Shown here: piece by piece, positions 7,379-18,413 of the stretch | Numbering within the stretch: the stretch's first letter is position 1 | Layout of the letters: each line of letters begins with the position of its first letter | From: Rhodobacter sp. | Lineage (GTDB): Bacteria; Pseudomonadota; Alphaproteobacteria; Rhodobacterales; Rhodobacteraceae | Assembly (NCBI GenBank): GCA_027490955.1 | Contig: JAIXXB010000006.1 | Coordinates: 1 to 64,000 of the forward strand | Length of the DNA: 64,000 nt | Reading direction: 5' to 3' | Made by a program: the position numbers and the translations under genes | The notes under the pieces: model-generated | The model's database searches: none | What the model was told of the DNA's origin: nothing | The model's input: only the letters and a program-made list of their open reading frames with translations

Positions 7379-9754
7379 TTAGCCATAAGTGGCGGAGTGT
7401 AGATCGCGCAGGGTAAAGCGCGGGGTTGCCCCTGCTTGGGCGGGGGTAAAGGTGATGCTCGCAGGCTGGCCCGGAAACAGCGTGATGGCATTGTGCGAAA
7501 AGCGCCCTGCAACATCGGATTCAACAGCGACAAACAGCGCAAGGTTTTGCGCCGCAATTTCAATGTCAAATGCCGCGCCTTTGGCCGTGACCTTATGGCT
7601 AAGTCCTGCAGGGCGCAGATCATAGGCCTTATAGGGCAGCGGCGCAAAATGATCGCCGCCAAGCAGCGCCCCGCCCTGCGCCCAAATATAGGCCAGCATT
7701 TCGCCCGCCCGCAGCCTATCTTTGGCAAGGCTCAGCGCGCATACCGCATCGCCCGCCACATGGACAGTGGCCTGCGCCAAAGCGCGGGTTTGGCCTGCCA
7801 TATCCACCGCCACCGCCGATACTGTCACGTCCTGCGCCGCCGCATCATTGATCACGCGCAACTCAATCGCCTCGCCCACTGGCACGGCCGATACAAACAC
7901 AGGCGCATAAAACTCCTTTGCCATATGATGCATCAATTTCCAGCCGCCGCCATGATCCAGCGATGACCATGAACAGACAGGCCATGTGTCATTCAACTGC
8001 CAAATCAGCGTGCCCATGCAATGCGGCTTTAGGCTGCGCCAATGCGTGACAGCGGTTTTGATCGCCAGACCCTGCTGCACTTGGGACAGGTAGACAAAGT
8101 TTTCAAACCCGACAGGAAAGCGGAAATAGCGGAACATGGTTTCCGCAATCCGCGCATTGCCACCTGCGTTCTTTTGATGGCTTTCCATCACGGGGGCTGC
8201 GATGTTGAAATCGGCAGGGTCGGCAAAGCGGCGGATCACATCCATTGACGGATAGGATTGAAAGCCAAATTCGCTGCAAAACCGCGGGGATACATCTCGG
8301 TAATGGTCAAAATCGCGCCCTTCGTGCCACACGCTCCAAAAATGCATATCGCCTTTGGAATCGTCATGCCAAGCATCGCCAAAATCCATCGGGCCAGGGC
8401 TGGGGCTGGACGGCCACCACACAGCATGCGGCACAGCCGCCTTCAACGCCGCCTCGACAGTGCGGTTCAGGCGGTCATACCCCACCAAATAGCGGTCGCG
8501 GTTGGCGCGGGTTTCGGGAAACCATGTCAGCGCGCCGATCAATTCATTATCGCCGCACCACAGCACCATAGAGGCGTGGTGATGCAGGCGCAGCGCTTGT
8601 TCGCGCACTTCCACGGCGACATCAGACAAAAACGCATCATCGGCAGGGTAAATATGGCAGGAGAACATGAAATCTTGCCAGACCATCAGGCCCAATTCGT
8701 CGCATAGATCATAGAACCATGTCGGCTCATAGCGCCCGCCGCCCCAAACGCGGATCATATTCATATTGGCATCGACCGCCGATTGCAGCAAATCACGCGT
8801 GGCCTGAACAGTGATACGCCCCGCCAGCGCATCGGCGGGAATCCAATTTGCGCCTTTGGCAAAAATATCGCGCCCATTGATGGCGAATTTAAAGCCAAGG
8901 CCAGCGGCATCTTTGGTGGTGATCAATTTGGCATCGCGCAGGCCAATGCGGCGCGTTTCGCGCTGATCGCCCATGGTGACGAGCAGATCATGCAAAGGCT
9001 GCGCGCCCTGCCCTGCGGGCCACCAGAGCGCGGGGTTTTTGATGGCCAAAATCGCATGAGCGCGGCCATTTTGCGCAGGGACTGTGGCGCTTTGCCCGCA
9101 AAGGCTAAAGGTGACATCGCCCTGCCCTGCCACATGCGCTGTTACTGCAACCTCGACTAGGCCTGCGCTATGGCATTGCGAAATCAGCAGGCTTTCGATG
9201 CGGTTTGCGGCAATAGGTTCCAGATACAAATCGCCATACAGCCCAAAAGTGGCCAGCGCGATGTTCCAATCCCAGCCAAAATCGCACGACGGCTTGCGCA
9301 GCATATTGCCGTTGCGAATGGGGGTGTTGTTGGCCGAAAAGGGCACGAAATAGGGCTGCGCCGCCTGCCGCTTGGCCGCCTCGACCTGCGGGGATCGAAA
9401 GGTGATTGCCATTTCATTCGCGCCTTTGCGCAAGGCATGCGAGACATCAATCCGATAGCTGCGGAACATCGTGTCCGACCTGTGCACCAAAACGCCGTTG
9501 AGCGAGATTTCAGCCACCGTATCCAGCATCGAGACGACCAGCACCATATCGCTGCGATCACAGTCAAAACTGCGCGTGGCCACCCAATCTGCCGCGCAAA
9601 TCCAGCGCAAATCATATTCGTTGCGCCCAAAATACGGGTCGGCAATCAGCCCTGCCTCGTGCAGGGCCGTTATCCCATCGCCGGGCAAAGCCAGTTTGCA
9701 TCCATGCCCGCCGCTGGCATCGCGCAAATCCCATATCCCGTGCAAATTCAACAT
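7379..9754 (-). CDS. GH2 beta-mannosidase
   Basis: A 791-aa family 2 glycosidase of the beta-mannosidase type. The N-terminal jelly-roll begins LNLHGIWDLRD and includes the sub-family signature CDFGWDWNI. Acid/base E404 lies in LWCGDNEL and nucleophile E495 in FCSEFGFQSYPS. It would remove terminal beta-mannosyl residues from mannan or glycan oligosaccharides. There is no signal peptide. The track start is 30 nt upstream inside the ATPase gene; the ATG used here lies 1 nt after the ATPase TAA stop, so translation is tightly coupled. The C-terminal sandwich domains are complete. Confidence 0.9.
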   Translation of the reverse strand: MLNLHGIWDLRDASGGHGCKLALPGDGITALHEAGLIADPYFGRNEYDLRWICAADWVATRSFDCDRSDMVLVVSMLDTVAEISLNGVLVHRSDTMFRSYRIDVSHALRKGANEMAITFRSPQVEAAKRQAAQPYFVPFSANNTPIRNGNMLRKPSCDFGWDWNIALATFGLYGDLYLEPIAANRIESLLISQCHSAGLVEVAVTAHVAGQGDVTFSLCGQSATVPAQNGRAHAILAIKNPALWWPAGQGAQPLHDLLVTMGDQRETRRIGLRDAKLITTKDAAGLGFKFAINGRDIFAKGANWIPADALAGRITVQATRDLLQSAVDANMNMIRVWGGGRYEPTWFYDLCDELGLMVWQDFMFSCHIYPADDAFLSDVAVEVREQALRLHHHASMVLWCGDNELIGALTWFPETRANRDRYLVGYDRLNRTVEAALKAAVPHAVWWPSSPSPGPMDFGDAWHDDSKGDMHFWSVWHEGRDFDHYRDVSPRFCSEFGFQSYPSMDVIRRFADPADFNIAAPVMESHQKNAGGNARIAETMFRYFRFPVGFENFVYLSQVQQGLAIKTAVTHWRSLKPHCMGTLIWQLNDTWPVCSWSSLDHGGGWKLMHHMAKEFYAPVFVSAVPVGEAIELRVINDAAAQDVTVSAVAVDMAGQTRALAQATVHVAGDAVCALSLAKDRLRAGEMLAYIWAQGGALLGGDHFAPLPYKAYDLRPAGLSHKVTAKGAAFDIEIAAQNLALFVAVESDVAGRFSHNAITLFPGQPASITFTPAQAGATPRFTLRDLHSATYG

Positions 9755-9755
9755 C

Positions 9756-10835
<1,080 letters not shown>

Positions 10836-10838
10836 AAT

Positions 10839-11759
10839 TCAGCCTTTCACAGCACCCGCAGCGATGCCGCGCACGAAAAGTTTCCCAGATGCGAAGTAAA
10901 TGATCAGCGGCACAAGGCCCGTCAGCATGGTCGCCGCCATATTGACGTTATATTCCTTCACCCCCTGCACCGAATTGACGATGTTATTAAGTTGCACCGT
11001 CATTGGGTAAATCTCGGGCTTGGTAAAGACCACGCCGAACAGGAAATCATTCCAAATCCCCGTGACTTGCAAGATCAGCGCCACCACGAACATCGGCAGG
11101 CTCATCGGCAACATGATGCGGAAATAGATGCCCCAAAACCCTGCCCCATCCACCCGCGCGGCTTTGAACAATTCTTCGGGAAGCGAGGAGAAATAGTTGC
11201 GAAACAGCAGCGTCAAAATGGGCATGCCAAAGATCGTATGCACCAAGACCAATCCGCCAAGGCTGCCATAGAGCCCCGCTTCGCGCAGCAAAATCACCAT
11301 CGGATACAGCATGATCTGATAGGGGATAAAACTGCCGAAAATCAGGATCGTAAAGAAGACTTCAGACCCTTTGAATTTCCAATTGACCAGCGCATAGCCA
11401 TTCACCGATGCCACGATGATCGAGATAATCACCGATGGCACAGTGATTTGCACCGAATTCCAAAACCCGCGCGACAGCCCATCGCAGTTTAGCCCCGTGC
11501 AGGCCGTTGACCATGCTTTGACCCATGGCTCGAAGGTAATCTCTAGGGGCGGCGAAAAGATATTTCCCAGACGAATTTCGGGCATGCCCTTGAGCGAGGT
11601 CATCACCATGACCCACAGCGGCAGCAGGTAATACAGGCACATCACAATCAACGTGCCATAGAGCATGATGTTGCGCGGCGAGAGGGCGCGGCGCGGCTTT
11701 GGCCCGCGGGCAGCGCCCTGCGCGTCATGGGCCGCAATGTTGGTTGTGATACTAGCCAC
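10839..11759 (-). CDS. Sugar ABC transporter permease (MalG type)
   Basis: A 306-aa inner-membrane permease with six predicted helices (first IMLYGTLIVMCLYYLLPLWV). The EAA loop EELFKAARVDGAGFWGIYF contacts the ATPase. The track start is a TTG; I prefer the GTG seven codons later because it has GGAGG at good spacing. That start overlaps the upstream permease stop by 8 nt (GTGGCTAG), indicating coupling. It forms the channel with the MalF-type partner. Confidence 0.87.
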   Translation of the reverse strand: MASITTNIAAHDAQGAARGPKPRRALSPRNIMLYGTLIVMCLYYLLPLWVMVMTSLKGMPEIRLGNIFSPPLEITFEPWVKAWSTACTGLNCDGLSRGFWNSVQITVPSVIISIIVASVNGYALVNWKFKGSEVFFTILIFGSFIPYQIMLYPMVILLREAGLYGSLGGLVLVHTIFGMPILTLLFRNYFSSLPEELFKAARVDGAGFWGIYFRIMLPMSLPMFVVALILQVTGIWNDFLFGVVFTKPEIYPMTVQLNNIVNSVQGVKEYNVNMAATMLTGLVPLIIYFASGKLFVRGIAAGAVKG

Positions 11760-12645
11760 GCTTTTTGCCTCCGAATTCAAGATAGGCCCAAGGGATCAGC
11801 ACAATCAGCACCGACAGCAGCATCATGGTTGATGCAGCAAAGCCTTGGCCAAGGTTTTGGGCTGCGAACATATAGCGGTAGACATACATGGCAGGCACTT
11901 GGCTGGATATGCCAGGGCCCCCCGATGTTTGCGCCACGACCAGATCATACAGGCGAATAATCCCCGCCGCCGCCAGCACCAAAACAGTGATGAACACAGG
12001 GCGCATCATGGGGATAATCACAAAAACATAGGCTTTCCACGTGGGGATGCCGTCCACTTTCACGGCCTTCCAAATATCTTCGTCAATGCCGCGCAGGCCC
12101 GACAGCATCAGCACCATGGTAAATCCCGTGCCTTGCCACAGCCCCGCAATCAGCAGCCCGTAAAGCACGGTATCGGGGTTGTTCATCGGGTCAAAGTTAA
12201 AGCTGGTCCAGCCCATTTCCCGCACGATATGCTGGATGCCCAAATCGGGGTTCAAAATCCACTGCCAAACCAGCCCCGTCACCACGAAAGACAGCGCGAA
12301 AGGATAGAGCATGATGGTGCGGAACGTATCTTCAAAGCGGATCTTCTGATCCATCAGCGCGGCAAGGACAAAGCCCATCACGATGGTGAATACCAGCGAC
12401 ATCGCACCGAAAAATAGGATGTTTTGAATAGAGGTGACCCATAGGCTATTGCTCCACAGGCGTTCATATTGGTCAAAACCTACAAAACGCTCGCGCGGCA
12501 GCAATTTGGAATCTGTGAACGAATAGAACACTGTCCACAGCGTGCCACCGACAAACACCACCAAAGTGGTGAAAATCATCGGCAATGCGGCGATTTTTGC
12601 ATTCAGATTGCGAAACAACCGCAATCCCTTTGGTGCCGAAGCCAT
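11752..12645 (-). CDS. Sugar ABC transporter permease (MalF type)
   Basis: A 297-aa CUT1 permease. The first helix is MIFTTLVVFVGGTLWTVFYS and the EAA loop is EDIWKAVKVDGIPTWKAYV. The ATG used has GGGGGGAAGG just upstream and gives a normal-length protein; the track ORF adds 69 unlikely residues crossing the upstream terminator. It lies between the binding-protein gene and the MalG partner, with the binding-protein attenuator in front. Confidence 0.88.
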   Translation of the reverse strand: MASAPKGLRLFRNLNAKIAALPMIFTTLVVFVGGTLWTVFYSFTDSKLLPRERFVGFDQYERLWSNSLWVTSIQNILFFGAMSLVFTIVMGFVLAALMDQKIRFEDTFRTIMLYPFALSFVVTGLVWQWILNPDLGIQHIVREMGWTSFNFDPMNNPDTVLYGLLIAGLWQGTGFTMVLMLSGLRGIDEDIWKAVKVDGIPTWKAYVFVIIPMMRPVFITVLVLAAAGIIRLYDLVVAQTSGGPGISSQVPAMYVYRYMFAAQNLGQGFAASTMMLLSVLIVLIPWAYLEFGGKKRG

Positions 12646-12686
12646 GGCCTTCCCCCCGTAACAGCCAACCCCCATTCGGGGTGAAA

Positions 12687-12721
12687 AAAGGGCCGCTCGC
12701 GCAGCTCGCAAGCGGCCCTTT
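12687..12721 (-). terminator. Attenuator/terminator behind sugar-binding protein
   Basis: On the minus strand AAAGGGCCGCT and AGCGGCCCTTT form a perfect 11-bp stem followed by a short T run, between the binding-protein stop and the MalF start. This arrangement usually lets the binding protein be made in excess over the membrane parts. Confidence 0.8.
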
Positions 12722-12734
12722 CGATGTGGTATGA

Positions 12735-13964
12735 TTACAGACCCGAGGTCAGGATTTCGACATATTTCTTGTGGGCATCTTCTGCCGACATGTCGGTTTT
12801 CCAGAATTCGCCCTGCAAATCGCCCAGCTGGGTTTGCACGTCTGGCGACCACAGCTGATCACCCGATGGCATGATATTGCCCGAAGCCAGAATCTCGAGA
12901 CCCTTCTTCATGCAGTCATTGGCAGCGGCCAGATCGACGTCACCGCGAATGGGCAGCGAGCCTTTCTTCAGGTTAAACGCCACCTGCACGGCGGGCGATA
13001 CCATCAAAGCGGCCAGACGCTTTTGTGCGGCTTCTTTTTCTGGATCATCCAGCTTGGGGAAGTAGAACGCATCACCGCCCGTGGACAGGTAGGCATTCAG
13101 ACCCAAACCTGGCAAGCAGGTGTAGTCTTTGCCCGCCACTTCGCCAGCCACTTGGAATTCGCCCTGCGCCCAGTCACCCATGATCTGGCCTGCGGCCTCG
13201 TCGGTGATGACCAAATTGGTGGCTTGGTTCCAGTCTTGGACAGTCGATTTTGCAGCCAGTTTGCGCGCATCGGCAGCAGCGGTGAACACGGCGACCATTT
13301 CAGGGCCAGCGGCCACGGCCATATCCTTGTCGATGTTCACTTTCTTCCAAACGTCAAGCCCTGCAACAGCCACAGTCAATGCGCCAAAAGCAAGGTTTGA
13401 CTGCCATGGCTGGTTGCCCAAAGCCAATGGAATCTTGCCAGCAGCTTCGACTTGGGGTGCCGAGGCCACGAATTCGTTCCAGTTTTGTGGCACGGGGATG
13501 CCGATATCTTCATAGACTTTGTTCGACAGCCACAGCCACTCGGGCGAGTGAATGTTCACTGGCGCACAATAGATTTTGCCATCCACTGTGCAGCTGTCCA
13601 ACAGCGATGGTGGGAAAATCTTGTCTTTCCAACCTTCAGCTTCGGCCACATCGGTCAAATCCAGCATCAGGCCCGCTTCGACCAATTCCAGCGCTTGCTG
13701 GCCGTGGTTGAACTGGGTCATTGCCATAGGATCGCCGCCCGTGATGCGCGAAATCATCACAGGGCGCGCCACATCGCCGCCGCCTGCAATCGCGCCGTCA
13801 ACCCATTTGTCGCCCGTGGCGTCAAATGCCTTGGCCAGCTCTGCCACAGCGGCAGCTTCACCGCCCGATGTCCACCAATGGGTCACTTCCAAATCCACCG
13901 CGAATGCCGACGATGGCAGCGCTGACGACACCAAAAGTGCCGACATTAGTTTCCAGTTTTTCAT
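12735..13964 (-). CDS. Sugar ABC transporter substrate-binding protein (glucose/mannose-type family 1)
   Basis: A 409-aa periplasmic binding protein. The signal peptide runs to about residue 22 (ALPSSAFA, then VDLEVTHWWTSGG). The mature start, THWWTSGGEAAA, resembles the glucose/mannose-binding branch of family 1 proteins. It is first in the operon and has GGGAGGACTGA before the ATG. Co-encoded beta-mannosidase, xylosidase and alpha-glucosidase suggest an oligosaccharide ligand, but the actual sugar is not readable. Expression is probably controlled by the divergent LacI regulator. Confidence 0.88.
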   Translation of the reverse strand: MKNWKLMSALLVSSALPSSAFAVDLEVTHWWTSGGEAAAVAELAKAFDATGDKWVDGAIAGGGDVARPVMISRITGGDPMAMTQFNHGQQALELVEAGLMLDLTDVAEAEGWKDKIFPPSLLDSCTVDGKIYCAPVNIHSPEWLWLSNKVYEDIGIPVPQNWNEFVASAPQVEAAGKIPLALGNQPWQSNLAFGALTVAVAGLDVWKKVNIDKDMAVAAGPEMVAVFTAAADARKLAAKSTVQDWNQATNLVITDEAAGQIMGDWAQGEFQVAGEVAGKDYTCLPGLGLNAYLSTGGDAFYFPKLDDPEKEAAQKRLAALMVSPAVQVAFNLKKGSLPIRGDVDLAAANDCMKKGLEILASGNIMPSGDQLWSPDVQTQLGDLQGEFWKTDMSAEDAHKKYVEILTSGL

Positions 13965-14267
13965 TCAGTCCTCCCAGACCTGCAACGTTATAGATGAAGG
14001 CTAAAACGATATAGATTTTCGTTCAAGACATTTATTTTCGCATTGCCCGCTTTTTTCTGCACAGAATTTCAGCTAACAATAAAAGGTGTTACATGCGGAT
14101 TTTTGGGCCAAATCCAGCTTCGCATGGGCAGTACCGCTTTGCTTTGCACAAAGAATCGTCCTTGTTATGAACCTGTCACAGTCATCACGTCCAAACCCGC
14201 CCAAAGTGATTCGCCCCTTGCGGCGAATCGCCTTAAATGGGGCGGGATGTCGCAGATGGGGGGTAGT
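13965..14267. promoter_or_regulatory. Divergent control region of operon A with two inverted repeats
   Basis: This 303-nt AT-rich region separates the binding-protein gene (minus) from the LacI gene (plus) and must hold both promoters. Two dyads are visible: AACGA-N9-TCGTT at 14005-14023, 40 nt before the binding-protein start, and a perfect GATTCGCC-N6-GGCGAATC at 14208-14229, 39 nt before the LacI start. Either could be the LacI operator; the second could also form an RNA hairpin. The track extends the LacI ORF into this region, but without a ribosome site. Confidence 0.5.
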
Positions 14268-15302
14268 ATGACCCAGATTGACGCAGCCATGGCCACGCAA
14301 TCCCGCCCTACGCTCAAGACCATAGCGCAGGAGACGGGGCTTGCCGTGGCGACAGTCAGCCGCGCGCTGTCAGACGCCCCCGATATTGGCGAGGCGACCA
14401 AACTGCGTGTGCGCGAGGCAGCGCTGAAACTGGGCTACCGCCCCAATCGCGCAGGTGTGCGTTTGCGCACAGGGAAGACCAATGTCATTGCCCTTGTCAT
14501 CTCGGCCGAGGCGGATGTGATGAACAACACCGCCAAACTGCTTTATGCCATTGCCGATACTTTGCGCGGCACGTCGTATCATCTGGTGGTGATGCCCTAT
14601 TTCCCCGATCAAGACCCGCTAGATCCTGTGCGCTATTTGGTCGAAACTGGATCGGCCGATGGGATCATCTTTAACCAAACCAAATCCGATGATCCGCGCG
14701 TGGCCTATTTGGCCCAGCATCACATTCCCTTTGCCACGCATGGGCGCAGCAATATGGGTCTGTCGCATCCTTATTTTGACTATGACAATCAGGCCTTTGG
14801 CATTCACGCGGTCAAGGCATTGGCCGCGCGCGGCTGCCGCCACATCTATGGAATCGTGCCGCCGCAAGACCAGATGTATGCCCAGCATATGATCTCGGGC
14901 ATGCTGGAATCGGCACAGGCCTGCGGCATCACTGTGGAATTGGCCAGTGGCTTTACCTCGGACAGCAGCGGCGGTCAGATCGAACGTGACGTGGCCACGC
15001 GCTGGGGCCGTGCGCCGCGCCCTGATGGGATTGTGTCCTCGTCCACCACAGGGGCGATGTCGGCCGTTGCCGCGCTGGAACGGCTTGGCCTGCGCACGGG
15101 CTTTGATTTTCACATCGCCTCGAAAGAGGCGATCCAGTTTTTGCACCGCTTTCGGCGTGAGATTTTGGTGGCCAGCGAAGATGTCGAGCAAGCAGGGCGC
15201 AGCCTTGCCTGCGCGGTGATGGACGCCATCGAAGGCCGCCCTGCCGAAACGGGCCAGCGCCTGCAAGTGCCACAATTATCAGATTTTAAAACAGGAGAAT
15301 AG
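14268..15302 (+). CDS. LacI family transcriptional regulator
   Basis: A 344-aa repressor. The LacI helix-turn-helix is LKTIAQETGLAVATVSRALS, followed by the hinge segment LGYRPNRAG. A periplasmic-binding-protein-like effector domain follows (VIALVISAEADV, then RGCRHIYGIVPP). The ATG used has GGGGGG four nt upstream; the 75 upstream residues in the track have no family similarity. The stop lies 3 nt before the isomerase ATG, so the regulator is first gene of the plus-strand operon and diverges from the transporter operon. It probably controls both. Confidence 0.88.
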   Translation: MTQIDAAMATQSRPTLKTIAQETGLAVATVSRALSDAPDIGEATKLRVREAALKLGYRPNRAGVRLRTGKTNVIALVISAEADVMNNTAKLLYAIADTLRGTSYHLVVMPYFPDQDPLDPVRYLVETGSADGIIFNQTKSDDPRVAYLAQHHIPFATHGRSNMGLSHPYFDYDNQAFGIHAVKALAARGCRHIYGIVPPQDQMYAQHMISGMLESAQACGITVELASGFTSDSSGGQIERDVATRWGRAPRPDGIVSSSTTGAMSAVAALERLGLRTGFDFHIASKEAIQFLHRFRREILVASEDVEQAGRSLACAVMDAIEGRPAETGQRLQVPQLSDFKTGE

Positions 15303-15305
15303 ATT

Positions 15306-16370
15306 ATGGGGATGACCACGCTGAAAGGCCCCGCGCTGTTTTTGGCGCAATTCGCGGGCGATGCTGCGCCCTTTAACAGCCTTGATTCTATTACCAAATG
15401 GGCGGGCAGTTTGGGCTATAAGGGGGTGCAGATTCCCTCTTGGGATGCGCGGCTGATCGATCTGGAAAAGGCGGCCACGTCCAAAACCTATTGCGATGAA
15501 ATTGCGGGGATTTGCGCGGCCAATGGCGTGCAAATCACAGAATTGTCGACCCATTTGCAGGGGCAGTTGGTGGCCGTCCATCCTGCCTATGACACCGCCT
15601 TTGATGGTTTTGCCGCCCCTGCGGTGCGCGCCAACCCCGCTGCGCGGGCCGAATGGGCCCAGACCCAAGTGAAACTGGCCCTATCGGCCAGCAAAAACCT
15701 TGGCCTGACGGCGCAGGCCACGTTTTCGGGCGCGCTGGCTTGGCCCTATCTTTACCCTTGGCCGCAGCGCCCTGCAGGTTTGGTGGAAGAGGCCTTTGAC
15801 GAGCTTGCCCGCCGCTGGACACCGCTTTTGAACCATGCCGACAGTTGCGGTGTGGATTTGTGCTATGAAATCCATCCCGGCGAAGATTTGCATGATGGCA
15901 TTTCCTTTGAGATGTTTTTGGACCGCGTTGGCAATCACAGCCGCGCCAATATGCTGTATGATCCCAGCCACTATGTTCTGCAACATCTTGATTACCTTGA
16001 ACATATCGACATTTATCATCAGCGGATCAAAATGTTCCACGTCAAGGATGCCGAACTTAATCCCACGGGGCGGCAAGGGGTCTATGGCGGCTTTCAGTCA
16101 TGGATCAACCGCGCGGGCCGTTTCCGCAGCCTTGGTGATGGGCAGGTCGATTTTGGCGGTATTTTCAGCAAGCTGGCGCAATATGGCTTTGATGGCTGGG
16201 CGGTGGTTGAATGGGAATGCTGCATCAAACATCCCGAAGATGGCGCGCGCGAAGGGGCCGAATTTGTCGCAGCCCATATCATCCGCGTCACCGAAAAGGC
16301 GTTTGATGATTTCGCAGGTGCGGGCACAGACCGCGCCGCAAACCGCAAAATGTTGGGATTGGGGGCATAA
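15306..16370 (+). CDS. Sugar phosphate isomerase/epimerase-like TIM barrel (operon A, second copy)
   Basis: A 354-aa AP-endonuclease-2-family TIM barrel, longer than the 250-aa copy at 6.6 kb and clearly distinct from it. Metal-site segments are VDLCYEIHPGEDLHDG, MLYDPSHYV, MFHVKDAEL and VVEWECC. Ribosome site AGGAG lies inside the end of lacI. The downstream dehydrogenase ATG follows its TAA directly. In related clusters such proteins act on keto-sugars or cleave 3-keto-glycosides; assignment to a specific reaction is inference. Confidence 0.82.
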   Translation: MGMTTLKGPALFLAQFAGDAAPFNSLDSITKWAGSLGYKGVQIPSWDARLIDLEKAATSKTYCDEIAGICAANGVQITELSTHLQGQLVAVHPAYDTAFDGFAAPAVRANPAARAEWAQTQVKLALSASKNLGLTAQATFSGALAWPYLYPWPQRPAGLVEEAFDELARRWTPLLNHADSCGVDLCYEIHPGEDLHDGISFEMFLDRVGNHSRANMLYDPSHYVLQHLDYLEHIDIYHQRIKMFHVKDAELNPTGRQGVYGGFQSWINRAGRFRSLGDGQVDFGGIFSKLAQYGFDGWAVVEWECCIKHPEDGAREGAEFVAAHIIRVTEKAFDDFAGAGTDRAANRKMLGLGA

Positions 16371-17540
16371 ATGGCCATTACAGCAGCACATGTGGCCCGC
16401 GCGCCACGTATTCGTTTGGGCATGGTCGGCGGTGGGCGCGGCGCGTTTATCGGCGCAGTACATCGCATCGCCTCGCGGATTGACGATCAATATGAATTGG
16501 TGGCGGGGTGTTTTTCCTCGGACGCCGACCGCGCGGCGGCCTCTGCCGCCGATCTGGGGGTGGCGCGCAGTTATGCAAGCTTTGCCGATATGGCTGCGCG
16601 CGAGGCGCGGCGCCGCGATGGGATCGAGGCGGTGGCGATTGTCACCCCAAACCACATGCATGCCCCCGTCGCGATGCAATTTCTAAAGCGCGGTATCCAT
16701 GTGATTTGCGACAAGCCGCTGACCCATAATCTGGCCGAGGCAAAGAAACTGGCCAAAGCGGCCGAAGCATCGGGCGTGGTGTTTGCACTGACGCATAACT
16801 ACACAGGCTATCCGATGATCCGTCAGGCCAAGGACTTGGTCGAAAGCGGCGCTTTGGGCGATATTCGCCTTGTGCAGGTGGAATATGCCCAAGATTGGCT
16901 GGCCGAACCTGTCGAGGCAACGGGCCAAAAACAGGCCGATTGGCGCACCGACCCTGCCCGCAGCGGCGCAGGCGGGGCCACGGGCGATATTGGCACCCAT
17001 GCGTTCAACTTAGCAAATTTTGTAACAGGCCTGACGCTGGACAGCCTATCTGCCGATTTGCAATCTTTCGTGCAAGGCCGCCGCGTCGATGACAACGCGC
17101 ATGTCTTGCTGCGCTATACGTCGGGCGCGCGCGGGATGCTGTGGTGTTCGCAAGTGGCGTCAGGTTTGGAAAACGGGCTGAAACTGCGCGTTTTTGGCAC
17201 CAAGGCTGGCCTTGCGTGGGAACAGGAAAATCCAAATTACCTGCACGTCACCCCTTTGGGCGCACCGCCCTATCGGTTGTCGCGCGGCGGTGCGGGCACG
17301 GGCGATGCGGCCGCGCGCCTGACCCGCATTCCAGCGGGCCATCCCGAAGGCTATCTGGAAGGCTTTGCTAATATTTACGCCGAAGCCGCCCGCGCCATCA
17401 TCGCGCGGCGCGATGGCGCAGCACTAGACAGCGCCGTCACCTTCCCCAGCCTGCGCGAAGGGCTGGAAGGCGTGGCCTTTGTCGATGCCTGTGTGCGCTC
17501 TTCGGCACGCAATGCCGCTTGGGTGAAACTGGCGCTGTGA
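16371..17540 (+). CDS. Gfo/Idh/MocA family oxidoreductase (operon A, second copy)
   Basis: A 389-aa NAD(P)-dependent dehydrogenase. The Rossmann motif IRLGMVGGGRGAFIGAVH lies at about residues 15-30, the family motif is ICDKPLTHNLAEAKKL, and a catalytic-domain segment reads GATGDIGTHAFNL. The start codon abuts the isomerase stop. Length and motifs are normal. It groups with the ThuA-like and third dehydrogenase genes, suggesting oxidation of an imported sugar or glycoside, probably at C3 as in the ThuB and related systems (inference). Confidence 0.86.
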   Translation: MAITAAHVARAPRIRLGMVGGGRGAFIGAVHRIASRIDDQYELVAGCFSSDADRAAASAADLGVARSYASFADMAAREARRRDGIEAVAIVTPNHMHAPVAMQFLKRGIHVICDKPLTHNLAEAKKLAKAAEASGVVFALTHNYTGYPMIRQAKDLVESGALGDIRLVQVEYAQDWLAEPVEATGQKQADWRTDPARSGAGGATGDIGTHAFNLANFVTGLTLDSLSADLQSFVQGRRVDDNAHVLLRYTSGARGMLWCSQVASGLENGLKLRVFGTKAGLAWEQENPNYLHVTPLGAPPYRLSRGGAGTGDAAARLTRIPAGHPEGYLEGFANIYAEAARAIIARRDGAALDSAVTFPSLREGLEGVAFVDACVRSSARNAAWVKLAL

Positions 17541-17627
17541 TCTGGCGCGTCCTTGCTTGCTGCGGCCTGCCCGTCTTGGGCGGGCCCATCCCTCAACAGG
17601 GCTGCCGCCCATATTCAGGAGTTTGCC

Positions 17628-18413
17628 ATGACCATTCGCGTCACCGTATGGGGTGAAAATATACACGAGCATAAAAACGCAGTGGTGGCGCAAATCTACC
17701 CAGATACGATGCATGGCACCATTGCAGCGGCTTTGAACCAAGCGGGCGGGATCAGCGCCAGCACGGCGACCTTGCAACAGACAGAACACGGGCTCACCGC
17801 AGAAAAGCTGGCGCAGACCGATGTGCTGATCTGGTGGGGCCATGCTGCGCATGGTGATGTCGATGATGTCATCGTCGAGCGTGTGTGCAATGCCGTCTGG
17901 GGCGGTATGGGGGTTATCTTTTTACACTCGTCCCATTTTTCAAAGCCCTTCAAACGCCTGATGGGCGCGCCATGCAATCTGACATGGCGCGAGGCGGGCG
18001 AGCGTGAACGCCTGTGGGTCACGTCACGCAACCATCCCATTGCCGCGGGCCTGCCCGATTATTTTGAACTGGAATACGAGGAAATGTATGGCGAGCCGTT
18101 CGGCGTGCCTGAACCGATGGAAACTGTCTTTGTCTCGTGGTTTCAGGGCGGCGAGGTGTTTCGCTCGGGCCTGACTTATAAGCGGGGGGCGGGCAATGTG
18201 TTCTATTTCCGCCCTGGGCACGAGACATATCCAACGTATCACGATGCCAATGTGCAGCGCGTCATCGCCAATGGCGTGCGCTGGGCCTTCAACCCCGCCG
18301 CGCGCATCGCCAGCCCCAATGACGCGCCCAATGTGCCTGTCGATCGCGCGCCTGAGCCCATCACCGAACGCGGGCCAAAGCTGCATGCGGCAGGCGAAGC
18401 GGGGTTGCGCTGA
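17628..18413 (+). CDS. ThuA-like domain protein (trehalose utilisation type)
   Basis: A 261-aa ThuA family protein with a class-I-glutaminase-like fold. Seen are [45 protein letters not shown], a central [12 protein letters not shown] and [16 protein letters not shown]. In Sinorhizobium ThuA works with the Gfo/Idh enzyme ThuB in trehalose and related disaccharide catabolism through 3-keto intermediates. CAGGAG precedes the chosen ATG; the track start 75 nt upstream lacks one. Its TGA overlaps the ATG of the next dehydrogenase (TGATG). Confidence 0.87.
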   Translation: MTIRVTVWGENIHEHKNAVVAQIYPDTMHGTIAAALNQAGGISASTATLQQTEHGLTAEKLAQTDVLIWWGHAAHGDVDDVIVERVCNAVWGGMGVIFLHSSHFSKPFKRLMGAPCNLTWREAGERERLWVTSRNHPIAAGLPDYFELEYEEMYGEPFGVPEPMETVFVSWFQGGEVFRSGLTYKRGAGNVFYFRPGHETYPTYHDANVQRVIANGVRWAFNPAARIASPNDAPNVPVDRAPEPITERGPKLHAAGEAGLR

